A DNA stretch of 9,132 nt, taken from positions 1 through 9,132 of the forward strand of contig JAJUHH010000092.1 of NCBI GenBank assembly GCA_029267975.1, written 5' to 3'. Origin of the DNA: Clostridiales bacterium (lineage in GTDB: Bacteria; Bacillota; Clostridia; Lachnospirales; Lachnospiraceae). This document shows, piece by piece, positions 1 through 6,950 of this stretch; the first letter of the stretch is position 1, and every line of letters begins with the position of its first letter. The notes under the pieces were generated by a model. That model did no database searches, was not told the origin of the DNA, and saw only the letters and a program-made list of their open reading frames with translations. The position numbers and the translations under genes were made by a program.

Positions 1-89
1 ATCTTTTCTGAATTTATTATTGTGATGTATTTTTCGTTGAAAATTATTACTTTTTATAGAACAATGATTTTAACTTGACTGGAGGATGA
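1..89 (+). other. Upstream flank; possible C-terminal tail of an unseen gene
   Basis: One plus-strand frame is open from base 1 to a TGA at 76-78, giving 25 mostly hydrophobic codons; the other two plus frames are closed by stops. This could be the end of a gene lying left of the window, and a stop three bases before the kinase's GGAGG (81-85) would suit an operon. In sequence this A+T-rich, 25 open codons can also arise by chance. A weak alternative is a promoter for the kinase: TTGAAA (37-42), 17 bases, AACAAT (60-65). I do not recognise the peptide. It does not look like a cyclic-lactone pheromone precursor or a LytTR regulator end. Confidence 0.25.
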
Positions 90-1559
90 TTGCAGATGGC
101 TATGGTTGTAATAAAATACTTTGCAATTATTATCTGCAGTATTTATTCATATAAAAAACTACTTAATCTAAACAATCTATGCCTTTTTAAAAAATTACTT
201 TCATTTGGCTTTTCACTGGTATCTGCTTTTGCCATATATAGCATTAGAAACTCACAGCCTTCATTGAGTGTTCTTATAATGATTACCATTACTTGCATAT
301 TCACAACTTTACTTTTTGGTACGCAGCCTGAGTTATCAATATCAACAATTATCTTATCATTTGGAATCAGTTATATAGTAAATGCTATTTCAGTTTGTAT
401 CATCGGAATGACAACGCTAATAATAATCAAAATTTTATTATATAACATTGATGCTCCAACAACAGAGATAGCTGTAAACATTATTACTACAAGCGAAGTT
501 GCTATTCTTCAATGCCTTCTTATACTTCTTCCTTTTCGTCTCAAAAGACTTAGGAAGGGGATGCCTTTTCTTTATAAAATAGCTCCAACCAATGCAGGTG
601 TGTTTGTTAGTATTGTGTTACTATGTTTAGTTATTGTATTAGGTTCCAGAGGACTTCCTCAAAATATGATAGCAGTTTTATACTCCTTAATATTATTGTG
701 CTCTGTTTTTGTTTTTCTTTGGTGGCATAGCAGAATCAAACAGACCTATATAGAATCTTTACGAATATCAGAAATAGAAGCTCTTCAAAATGAAGTATCC
801 GAAAAAGAAAAGGAAATCAATATATTGCAAAAAAATAATGAAGCATTATCAAAAATGATACATAGTGATAATAAGCTAATACCAGCCATGAAGATAGCAG
901 TCAGTGATTTTATACTAACTTCAGCGAATACAGACAAACAAGAACTTCAGGTTAAGGGCAAAGATCTGATAACCTATATAGATAACTTAGCTCGCGATCG
1001 CTTTAAAGTTATTCAAGAATATCAATTACAAAATAAGTCACTGGTTTCTATAGGAGTTCTCTCTCTTGATGCTCTTATGGAATACATGTTAAAAAAAGCA
1101 AGCGAATATTATATCAAATTTGATCTAACCATATCGATTAAAGTTAAGGACATACTTGAGAGCGTCATTTCAGAAACAGATTTAAACATATTGTTAGCAG
1201 ATTTGTTAGAAAATGCTATTATTGCTACAAAGCTTTCCGGTATAAAAGCAATACTAACGAATATAGCAGCCATTAATGACAAGTTTTTAATTGAAGTGCT
1301 TGACAGTGGTGTGCCATTTCAAACAGAACATACGACACATGCAGAGGAAGGTGGAAGTGGTATCGGACTGATGTCAGTCTATGAGATAACACAGAAATAT
1401 CAAGCATCAATTATTATTGATGAAGAAATGGAGAAAAGTGGATTTACCAAAAAGATTTCAATTCTCTTTGATGGGAACAAGCAATTTAAGATAATAACAA
1501 ATCGGTCCAATGATTTAAAAGCTGTGATAGAAAGAGATGATCTGATCATCGTTGGTTAA
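90..1559 (+). CDS. AgrC-like membrane sensor histidine kinase (GHKL ATPase family)
   Basis: This is a sensor kinase expected to autophosphorylate at the membrane and pass phosphate to a response regulator, probably of LytTR type as is usual for this family. Hydrophobic segments fill residues 5-212 (six or seven membrane spans). A likely coiled coil follows (about 221-256), then the phospho-acceptor region with His258 before DNKLIPAM. The ATP-binding domain shows an N box (DLLENA, Asn375), a G1 box (Asp405-Ser-Gly407) and a G2 box (GGSGIGL, 421-427). At 489 residues it is slightly longer than typical AgrC. The start is uncertain: TTG at 90 lies only 4 bases after GGAGG (81-85) and directly follows an in-frame TGA, while ATG at 96 lies 10 bases after it. 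No agrB, agrD or regulator gene is visible. The gene is clearly more A+T-rich than its neighbours. The family call is firm; the ligand is unknown. Confidence 0.88.
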   Translation: MQMAMVVIKYFAIIICSIYSYKKLLNLNNLCLFKKLLSFGFSLVSAFAIYSIRNSQPSLSVLIMITITCIFTTLLFGTQPELSISTIILSFGISYIVNAISVCIIGMTTLIIIKILLYNIDAPTTEIAVNIITTSEVAILQCLLILLPFRLKRLRKGMPFLYKIAPTNAGVFVSIVLLCLVIVLGSRGLPQNMIAVLYSLILLCSVFVFLWWHSRIKQTYIESLRISEIEALQNEVSEKEKEINILQKNNEALSKMIHSDNKLIPAMKIAVSDFILTSANTDKQELQVKGKDLITYIDNLARDRFKVIQEYQLQNKSLVSIGVLSLDALMEYMLKKASEYYIKFDLTISIKVKDILESVISETDLNILLADLLENAIIATKLSGIKAILTNIAAINDKFLIEVLDSGVPFQTEHTTHAEEGGSGIGLMSVYEITQKYQASIIIDEEMEKSGFTKKISILFDGNKQFKIITNRSNDLKAVIERDDLIIVG

Positions 1560-1601
1560 ATCATATTCCTCAATATTGCTATAATTTTATAACTTATAAA
1601 T

Positions 1602-1639
1602 CATAGAATGCCCGGACGTTATAACCCGGGCATTCTATG
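1602..1639. terminator. Perfect 14-bp hairpin, probable transcription terminator
   Basis: The arms 1602-1615 and 1626-1639 are exact reverse complements over 14 bases. They include a CCCGG/CCGGG core and enclose a 10-base loop that contains the palindrome GTTATAAC. The hairpin starts 43 bases after the kinase stop. Its place between two convergent genes and its G+C-rich stem suit a terminator that could act in both directions. Against this, the flanks are only A+T-rich (ATAATTT on the plus side) and lack a real T run, so it may instead be an mRNA 3'-end stabilising structure. Confidence 0.5.
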
Positions 1640-1767
1640 TGACAATAATTTCGGCAAAGTATTTATTCCCCAATAGATACTTTTGAAACATTTGGCGAAG
1701 ATGCTCTATCAGCTCCATAAGTGTTATATGGCTGCTATTGCGTCTTCTCCCCTTACGAAAAGGGACC

Positions 1768-1798
1768 ATGTTCACATGCATTTATATCATGTAAACAT
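1768..1798 (-). repeat. Inverted repeat, 11-bp stem with 9-base loop
   Basis: ATGTTCACATG (1768-1778) faces CATGTAAACAT (1788-1798). There is one C-A mismatch on the plus strand, which becomes a U-G wobble in a minus-strand transcript, so the stem is fully paired only in RNA from the large minus-strand gene. That asymmetry favours a role at the 3' end of that transcript, about 95 bases past its stop codon. No T run follows on the minus strand (GGTCCCTTTTCG), so a terminator call is not justified. Confidence 0.4.
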
Positions 1799-1824
1799 AG
1801 TCCTTTGCTATAGCTTCTGACATG

Positions 1825-1856
1825 AACGTCGTTTTTTTATGCATAAACGTCGTTTT
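1825..1856. repeat. Two AACGTCGTTTT copies around a palindrome
   Basis: AACGTCGTTTT occurs at 1825-1835 and again at 1846-1856, 21 bases apart. Between and overlapping them is the 12-base palindrome TTTATGCATAAA (1836-1847). Each copy is itself a near-palindrome (AACG-T-CGTT). The 21-base spacing is about two helical turns, which would put both copies on one face of DNA. It lies just past the stop of the minus-strand gene. No function is evident. Confidence 0.4.
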
Positions 1857-1891
1857 GATTCCTGGAAGGCTGTAAAGCAGTAGAACCTTTA

Positions 1892-4800
1892 TCATTGCTT
1901 TTCTATATTCTGCTCTTCCTTAACTTCTTTCAGAGCAGAGGATAATAAAAGCTTTATCCGATTCAGTTGGTTGACCGCAGATATTCCCGGATCAAAGTCG
2001 ATTGGCATGATATTGGCTTCAGGATATCTCTCCCGTAAGGGTTTGATCATTCCCTTGCCTGTAACATGGTTTGGCAGGCAGGCCAGCGGCTGTACACAAA
2101 TAATGTGGTTGGTTCCTTCCTCAAGGAAATCCATCATCTCAGCCGTTACTAGCCAGCCTTCCCCTGTCTGATTGCCCAGGGATATCAAGGACGAAGCCAT
2201 TCGAGCCAGTTCCTGTATTGGGGTCGGAGGATGAAAACGCTTGCTTAAGCTTAACTCCTTCCTCATGATATTCTGATAGCTGATGATATAATCGGCTGCA
2301 ATTTCACTTAAGCGCATGCTTAATTTCGTCCCGGCAAGATATCGGAATCGGAAGCGTGAATTAAAAGCAGAATATAAGAAATAATCCATAAGATCAGGTA
2401 CAACAGCTTCAGCTCCTTCCTCTTCAATAATTCCTATAATGTCATTGTTGGCAGTTGGATGGTACTTTAACAGAATCTCTCCAACTACGCCTACTCTTGG
2501 TTTCTTCCGGTCCAGCAGTTCCAGGTTATCATAATCCCGAATAATTGCTCTTATAATCTTTTTGAAATCCCCTTTATCACCAGCCCGTAGGTTTTCTTTG
2601 GCCCGTTCTCTCCATTTGTCATACAGTAGCTGCGAAGACCCCGGAAAACGTTCATAGGGCCTGGTCCGATACAGGAGGCGCATGAACAGATCACCATAAA
2701 TAATTGCCATCACACAGCGCTTCACAAGTCCATAGGTCAGCTGAAAGCCCGGCTGCTTGTCCAGTCCCAGTGTATTCAAGGAGATGACCGGAATTTGCCC
2801 AAAGCCGGCCTGCCTTAATCCAAGCTTTAATAGAGCCATATAATTTGTGGCCCGGCAGCCTCCGCCGCTTTGCGTCAGAATGACGGCAGTATGGTTAAGG
2901 TCATACTTGCCAGATTTTAGTGCCTGAAGTACTTGGCCGATCATCAGGATTGCCGGATAGCAGGTATCATTATTCACGTATCTTAAGCCCTCATCCACTG
3001 AGTTGCGATCAACAGCAGGAAGTACCTCTAGGCGGTAGCCGCAGGCCCTCGCTGCTTCCTGTACCAGGTCAAAATGAATTGGCGCCATCTGAGGTGCAAG
3101 GATGGTATGGGTTAAACGCATGGGCCTAGAAAATACCGGTAAAGCACCTTCTATTCTCTGCGCTTGTCTTTGAATAGCTTCCCTCTCTTCTATGGCAGCA
3201 ATCAAGGACCGAATACGTATCTTGGCTGCTCCCAGATTACTGCCTTCATCTATCTTAAGCATAGTATAAAGCTTGCCGCCCTCTGCCAGCAGCTCTGCAA
3301 TCTGATCGGAGGTAACCGCATCCAGACCACAGCCAAAGGAGTTTAATTGTATCAATTCAAGACATGGCTCCTCTGCTACGAAAGTAGCCGCCCGATACAG
3401 TCGGGAATTATATACCCACTGATCTACTACCCGAAGCTTGGGCTTCACCTTCGACAGGTGAGCAACGCTGTCTTCTGTCAGTACAGCCAGTCCGTAAGAA
3501 TTTATTAATCTGGCGATCCCATGATTGATCTCCGGGTCAACATGATAAGGTTTGCCACAAAGTACAATACCTCTCTTATGCTTGCTGCGAAGATAAGACA
3601 ATGCTTCCTCTCCCTGCTTTTGCATATCCCTCTTCACCTTGTTTCGTTCCCGCTCCGCAGCGGCAACTGCTTCTTTCATCTCCTCCCTGGAGATGGAATA
3701 GTCCTTGAATTCTTCAAGAAGGCGCTTTCCCAGAAACTCAAGATTATCAAGAGATAGGAAGGGACAAATCATCCTAATCTGCTCTTCCTTAATTCGGTCA
3801 ATGTTATTGCGGACTACCTCAGGATAAGAGATCACAATGGGGCAATTATAGTGATTGCTTGCTTCCTGATACTCCTTCTTCTCATAAACAATGGAAGGAT
3901 AAAAGATAGTCTTTACCCCTCGGTCGATCAAGTCCAGAATATGACCGTGACTGAGCTTGGCCGGATAGCATGCTGATTCCGAGGGTATCGTCTCTAATCC
4001 TTTCTCAAAAAGCTGTTTGGAGGAGGGTGAGGATAAGATTACACGAAAGCCCAGCTTGGTGAACAGGGTAAACCAGAAGGGGTAATTCTCATATAGATTT
4101 AATACCCTTGGTATGCCAAGGACACCCCGCGGGGCAGCTTCCTCCTCCAGTGGACGGTAGGTAAAGGTTCGCTGGTATTTATATTCATAAAGGTTGGGTA
4201 GTTTTTCCTGAGTTCTTCTGTCAACTCCCGCTCCCCGTTCACATCGATTTCCTGCAATGAAGCTGCTGCCATCCCCAAAGGTATTGACCGTCAATAAACA
4301 CTGATTACTGCATTTCTCGCAGCGTCGGCTGCCTGCTGCCATAGTAAACTCCTTTAATTCCTCCAGACCAAGCAAAGCAGAGACATCCCCCTCTTGGGAA
4401 CGTTCCCTGGCGATCAGGGCGGCACCGTAGGCCCCCATTAATCCAGCGATATCGGGGCGAACCACCTCCCTGCCTGTGATCAGCTCAAAGCAGCGCAGAA
4501 CAGCGTCATTATAGAAGGTACCCCCTTGAACGATGATATTCTTGCCTAAATCCTTTTCATCCCTCACCTTGATCACCTTGTATAAGGCATTCTTTATGAC
4601 AGAATAAGATAAGCCGGCAGATAAATCTGCAATCCCTGCTCCTTCCTTCTGTGCCTGCTTTACCTTGGAATTCATAAAGACGGTGCATTTCGTTCCCAGA
4701 TCCACCGGATTCTTAGCAAATAGTGCTTCTCTTGCAAATTCTTCTACTGACATGTGCAGTGACTTTGCAAAGCCTTCCAGGAAGGAACCACAGCCGGAGG

Positions 4801-6133
4801 AGCAGGCTTCATTCAGAAGAATGCTGTCAATGGCTCCATCCTTCAATTTCAGGCATTTCATATCCTGACCACCGATATCCAGGATAAAATCCACTTCAGG
4901 AAGAAAATGCTTGGCTGCCTTATAGTGTGCTATGGTCTCTATCTCACCGATATCCGCATGAAGAGCTGCTTTCATCAGGGCTTCCCCGTAGCCTGTGACG
5001 GTACATTTGGCAATCCTTGCCTCCTTAGGCAGGCGTGCATAGATCTCTCTTAAGATCGCAACAACCTTTCGGATTGGTTCTCCTTCATTGCTACAGTAAT
5101 GTGAATATATAAGCTGCCCCTCCTCACCGATCAGAGCCACCTTGGTTGTTGTAGATCCCGCATCAATTCCAAGAAAGGCTCTTCCCTGATAGCTGCTTAT
5201 ATCAGCTCTGGCAACCTTGTCCTTACTGTGTCTATGCTGAAATTCTTCATACTCCTCTTTGCTTTGGAACAAAGGCTGCAGATGTTTTATCTGCTCTATC
5301 TCGGTCCGGTCTAATAGCCTCATTCTACTCACGAGCTCCTTCATGGATAAGACAGGCTCCTTACCGGCAGATAAGGCTGCTCCCATAGCCACATAAAGTT
5401 GGGAATGCTCCGGTTCGATAATATATTCAGGATCCAGCTTCAGACTTTCATAGAAGCGCTTTCGCAGCTCTGAAAGAAAGCTTAAGGGGCCGCCCAGAAA
5501 GGCAACCTTCCCACGGATCGGCTTTCCGCAGGCAAGCCCGCCAATGGTCTGATTAACCACCGCCTGAAAAATTGAGGCCGCAATATCCGGCTTACTGACA
5601 CCGTCATTGATCAGGGGCTGTATATCTGTCTTGGCAAATACACCGCAGCGGGAAGCAATGGGATAAATCATGCTATGCTGCTTTGCATATTCATTCAGCC
5701 CGCCTGCATCCGTATCAAGTAATACAGCCATTTGATCGATAAAGGCTCCTGTACCTCCGGCACAGCTTCCATTCATGCGCTGTTCAATTCCACCCTTAAA
5801 ATAAGTAATCTTAGCATCCTCCCCGCCAAGCTCGATTGCAACATCAGTCCCCGGAAGGAAGGTTTCCACTGCTTCTCTGCATGCAATGACCTCCTGAATA
5901 AAGCTCATGTTCAGCCATCTGGCAACCGATAAACCACCGGAACCGGTTATCCTTGCCTGCACTTTAATCTCTCCCTGCTGCCGATAACACTCAGTTATCA
6001 GTGCATACATGGTGCTTTTAATATCTGACAGATGCCTTCTGTAATCACTATAAATCAATTGGTTCTCCTGGTTCAGCAGTGCCAGCTTAACCGTTGTAGA
6101 TCCAATGTCAATACCAAGTCTGTATTTCTCCAT
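1892..6133 (-). CDS. Fused acyl-CoA dehydratase activase / Fe-S reductase-like protein (tandem BadF/HgdC ATPases, DUF2229, HgdB-like)
   Basis: Related activases use ATP hydrolysis to push one low-potential electron into a partner Fe-S enzyme; here both parts appear on one 1413-residue cytoplasmic chain. ATPase module 1 (about 1-260) has GIDIGSTT (7-14), ELGGEDAK (101-108), and Cys124 and Cys163 in SCAGGTG and SRCGVF. Module 2 (about 318-576) has GIDAGSTT (322-329), DIGGQD (419-424), and Cys444 and Cys483 in ACSSGCG and TKCTVF. A linker carries Cys605, 608, 612 and 631. Residues about 672-980 (DUF2229-like) and 1003-1390 look like two tandem HgdB-type modules with CYPA motifs at Cys722 and Cys1058. 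No membrane segments are seen. AGGAG (6141-6145) sits 7 bases before the ATG. The gene stands alone, with no electron-transfer or CoA-transferase genes beside it. The substrate is unknown. Annotation as a 2-hydroxyacyl-CoA dehydratase would be homology-based; a double-cubane-cluster reductase is an equally good reading. Confidence 0.9.
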   Translation of the reverse strand: MEKYRLGIDIGSTTVKLALLNQENQLIYSDYRRHLSDIKSTMYALITECYRQQGEIKVQARITGSGGLSVARWLNMSFIQEVIACREAVETFLPGTDVAIELGGEDAKITYFKGGIEQRMNGSCAGGTGAFIDQMAVLLDTDAGGLNEYAKQHSMIYPIASRCGVFAKTDIQPLINDGVSKPDIAASIFQAVVNQTIGGLACGKPIRGKVAFLGGPLSFLSELRKRFYESLKLDPEYIIEPEHSQLYVAMGAALSAGKEPVLSMKELVSRMRLLDRTEIEQIKHLQPLFQSKEEYEEFQHRHSKDKVARADISSYQGRAFLGIDAGSTTTKVALIGEEGQLIYSHYCSNEGEPIRKVVAILREIYARLPKEARIAKCTVTGYGEALMKAALHADIGEIETIAHYKAAKHFLPEVDFILDIGGQDMKCLKLKDGAIDSILLNEACSSGCGSFLEGFAKSLHMSVEEFAREALFAKNPVDLGTKCTVFMNSKVKQAQKEGAGIADLSAGLSYSVIKNALYKVIKVRDEKDLGKNIIVQGGTFYNDAVLRCFELITGREVVRPDIAGLMGAYGAALIARERSQEGDVSALLGLEELKEFTMAAGSRRCEKCSNQCLLTVNTFGDGSSFIAGNRCERGAGVDRRTQEKLPNLYEYKYQRTFTYRPLEEEAAPRGVLGIPRVLNLYENYPFWFTLFTKLGFRVILSSPSSKQLFEKGLETIPSESACYPAKLSHGHILDLIDRGVKTIFYPSIVYEKKEYQEASNHYNCPIVISYPEVVRNNIDRIKEEQIRMICPFLSLDNLEFLGKRLLEEFKDYSISREEMKEAVAAAERERNKVKRDMQKQGEEALSYLRSKHKRGIVLCGKPYHVDPEINHGIARLINSYGLAVLTEDSVAHLSKVKPKLRVVDQWVYNSRLYRAATFVAEEPCLELIQLNSFGCGLDAVTSDQIAELLAEGGKLYTMLKIDEGSNLGAAKIRIRSLIAAIEEREAIQRQAQRIEGALPVFSRPMRLTHTILAPQMAPIHFDLVQEAARACGYRLEVLPAVDRNSVDEGLRYVNNDTCYPAILMIGQVLQALKSGKYDLNHTAVILTQSGGGCRATNYMALLKLGLRQAGFGQIPVISLNTLGLDKQPGFQLTYGLVKRCVMAIIYGDLFMRLLYRTRPYERFPGSSQLLYDKWRERAKENLRAGDKGDFKKIIRAIIRDYDNLELLDRKKPRVGVVGEILLKYHPTANNDIIGIIEEEGAEAVVPDLMDYFLYSAFNSRFRFRYLAGTKLSMRLSEIAADYIISYQNIMRKELSLSKRFHPPTPIQELARMASSLISLGNQTGEGWLVTAEMMDFLEEGTNHIICVQPLACLPNHVTGKGMIKPLRERYPEANIMPIDFDPGISAVNQLNRIKLLLSSALKEVKEEQNIEKQ

Positions 6134-6150
6134 GTTGCCACTCCTAGCTA

Positions 6151-6164
6151 ATTTGATACCAAAT
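6151..6164. promoter_or_regulatory. Small palindrome near the predicted transcription start
   Basis: ATTTG-ATAC-CAAAT is a perfect 5+4+5 inverted repeat directly downstream of the TATAAT box of the large minus-strand gene. Its place over the start site suits an operator, but a dyad this short and A+T-rich can arise by chance. Confidence 0.25.
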
Positions 6165-6171
6165 AAACTGC

Positions 6172-6200
6172 ATTATATTCTTTCCCATTGCTTAAGTATT
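6172..6200 (-). promoter_or_regulatory. Candidate promoter of the 1413-residue gene
   Basis: On the minus strand a perfect TATAAT occupies 6177-6172. The hexamer 17 bases upstream (AATACT, 6200-6195) matches the -35 consensus poorly, so the call rests on the -10 box and position. Transcription would begin near 6165, giving a leader of about 30 bases that contains AGGAG at 6141-6145. A separate promoter is expected, because a terminator (6257-6289) cuts this gene off from the operon upstream. Confidence 0.45.
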
Positions 6201-6256
6201 TACACATATTCAGCCTTCATACAGCTATCATGGCGATGCTTTTCCCCAAAGAAGGA

Positions 6257-6289
6257 CAATAAAATGAGACTGCCATGCGACAGTCTCAT
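6257..6289 (-). terminator. Intrinsic terminator of the glycan operon
   Basis: ATGAGACTG (6264-6272) and CAGTCTCAT (6281-6289) form a perfect 9-bp stem with an 8-base loop. On the minus strand the stem runs directly into TTTTATTG, giving the hairpin-plus-T-run shape of a Rho-independent terminator. It begins 22 bases after the TAA of the discoidin-domain gene and ends that two-gene transcript before the next minus-strand gene. Confidence 0.82.
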
Positions 6290-6311
6290 CCTATAGATAT
6301 TGAATTTCATC

Positions 6312-6935
6312 TTACTTACTGTAAACCTCAAATTCTGCAACCTGTCCGCCACCGGCACCGGAGTTCTCTGTGATTACCAGCTGTACGAACTGCGTTTCTA
6401 CCTCATGAAAACTAATCTGTACTTCGTTTCCATAATCCGGATCAAAGATATATTGCTTTGTACCCACTAGCTCTGTATAATTCTCCCCATCCTTACTGAT
6501 ATTTACAGCAAGCGTCTGGGTTCTCTTGCCCCAGATGGGAAGGGGGTTGAGGGCCAGGCGGATTGCATGAATTTTGCTGGGCGCCCCCAGGTCTACAGTT
6601 AAGGTATTGGGATAGTCGGACTTTCCTTCCCAGTAGGAGGCACCGTCTACAGACCCATCCACGGCCTTGGGTGCATTATATACCTGAGTATAGCTGCTTG
6701 CTGTGATCTTCTTACCCAAGGCAACATTCTCTCCCTCCGGAAGCACCAACTGGTATTCCTCCTTTATGAAGTCCGGATGCTCCTGAGCCTCTGTCTGCTC
6801 GATTGCCTTAACAATGGTGACATTTGCTTCACTTATGGTCTGGGGAGGCTCTTTGATCTGCGTCTGATAATAATAAATCAGGCCTGCATTGCCCAGGATG
6901 AATAGTATGATCAATATTCTTCTGACAATTTTCAT
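6312..6935 (-). CDS. Membrane-anchored F5/8 type C (discoidin/CBM32-like) protein
   Basis: This is probably an extracellular carbohydrate-binding protein. Residues 1-6 are basic and 7-23 form one hydrophobic segment with no lipobox and no clear signal-peptidase site, so the chain is probably held in the membrane N-terminus inside. A linker (24-68) leads to a single F5/8 type C domain filling about 70-206. Its signs are NVALGKKITASS (70-81), the conserved AVDG (91-94), YW (101-102), LTVDLG (112-117) and a C-terminal EFEVYSK. There is no catalytic domain. A GGGGAGGAG ribosome binding site (6943-6951) lies 7 bases from the ATG, and the gene begins 15 bases past the stop of the upstream hydrolase, so the two are surely co-transcribed. 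Domains of this kind are often fused to glycan hydrolases; here enzyme and binding module are on separate anchored chains. The fold is clear; the ligand is inferred from context only. Confidence 0.87.
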   Translation of the reverse strand: MKIVRRILIILFILGNAGLIYYYQTQIKEPPQTISEANVTIVKAIEQTEAQEHPDFIKEEYQLVLPEGENVALGKKITASSYTQVYNAPKAVDGSVDGASYWEGKSDYPNTLTVDLGAPSKIHAIRLALNPLPIWGKRTQTLAVNISKDGENYTELVGTKQYIFDPDYGNEVQISFHEVETQFVQLVITENSGAGGGQVAEFEVYSK

Positions 6936-6950
6936 AATCCTTCTCCTCCC

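Larger units (their letters stand above)
1560..1891. other. Convergent intergenic gap without a supported gene
   Basis: These 332 bases separate the 3' ends of the kinase (plus) and the large activase protein (minus). All frames are broken by stops at short intervals, and no ribosome binding site is followed by a credible reading frame. The stretch holds a perfect 14-bp hairpin (1602-1639), a small CCCTT/AAGGG stem (1750-1764), an 11-bp hairpin (1768-1798) and a duplicated AACGTCGTTTT motif (1825-1856). No hairpin is followed by a classical run of T on either strand, so how transcription ends here is not clear. Confidence 0.6.

Noticed and set aside
1609..1677. Short ATG-started frame of 22 codons running through the 14-bp hairpin.
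   Set aside because: There is no ribosome binding site, and the start lies inside the stem; it is better explained as non-coding.
1649..1717. A 23-codon open stretch in the convergent gap whose residues include TFETFGEDA, faintly like the ETFGEDP motif of GH3 beta-glucosidases.
   Set aside because: It is bounded by stops on both sides, has no start or ribosome binding site, and the similarity covers only a few residues; nothing nearby looks like more GH3 remnant.
1971..5932. Several plus-strand frames of 60-78 codons (for example 1971-2171, 3521-3757, 4665-4868, 5732-5932) opposite the large minus-strand gene.
   Set aside because: They are antisense shadows of a gene with clear domain motifs over its whole length, and they show no recognisable protein features.
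1892..6133. Whether the long minus-strand frame is really two adjacent genes read through.
   Set aside because: The frame is continuous with no internal stop, and the order activase-activase-linker-reductase is a coherent fused architecture; I saw no strong internal ribosome binding site that would call for a second start.
6105..6296. Plus-strand 63-codon frame across the gap between the large gene and the discoidin gene.
   Set aside because: It runs through the start and promoter of the large gene and through the intrinsic terminator, and its composition gives no protein family signal.
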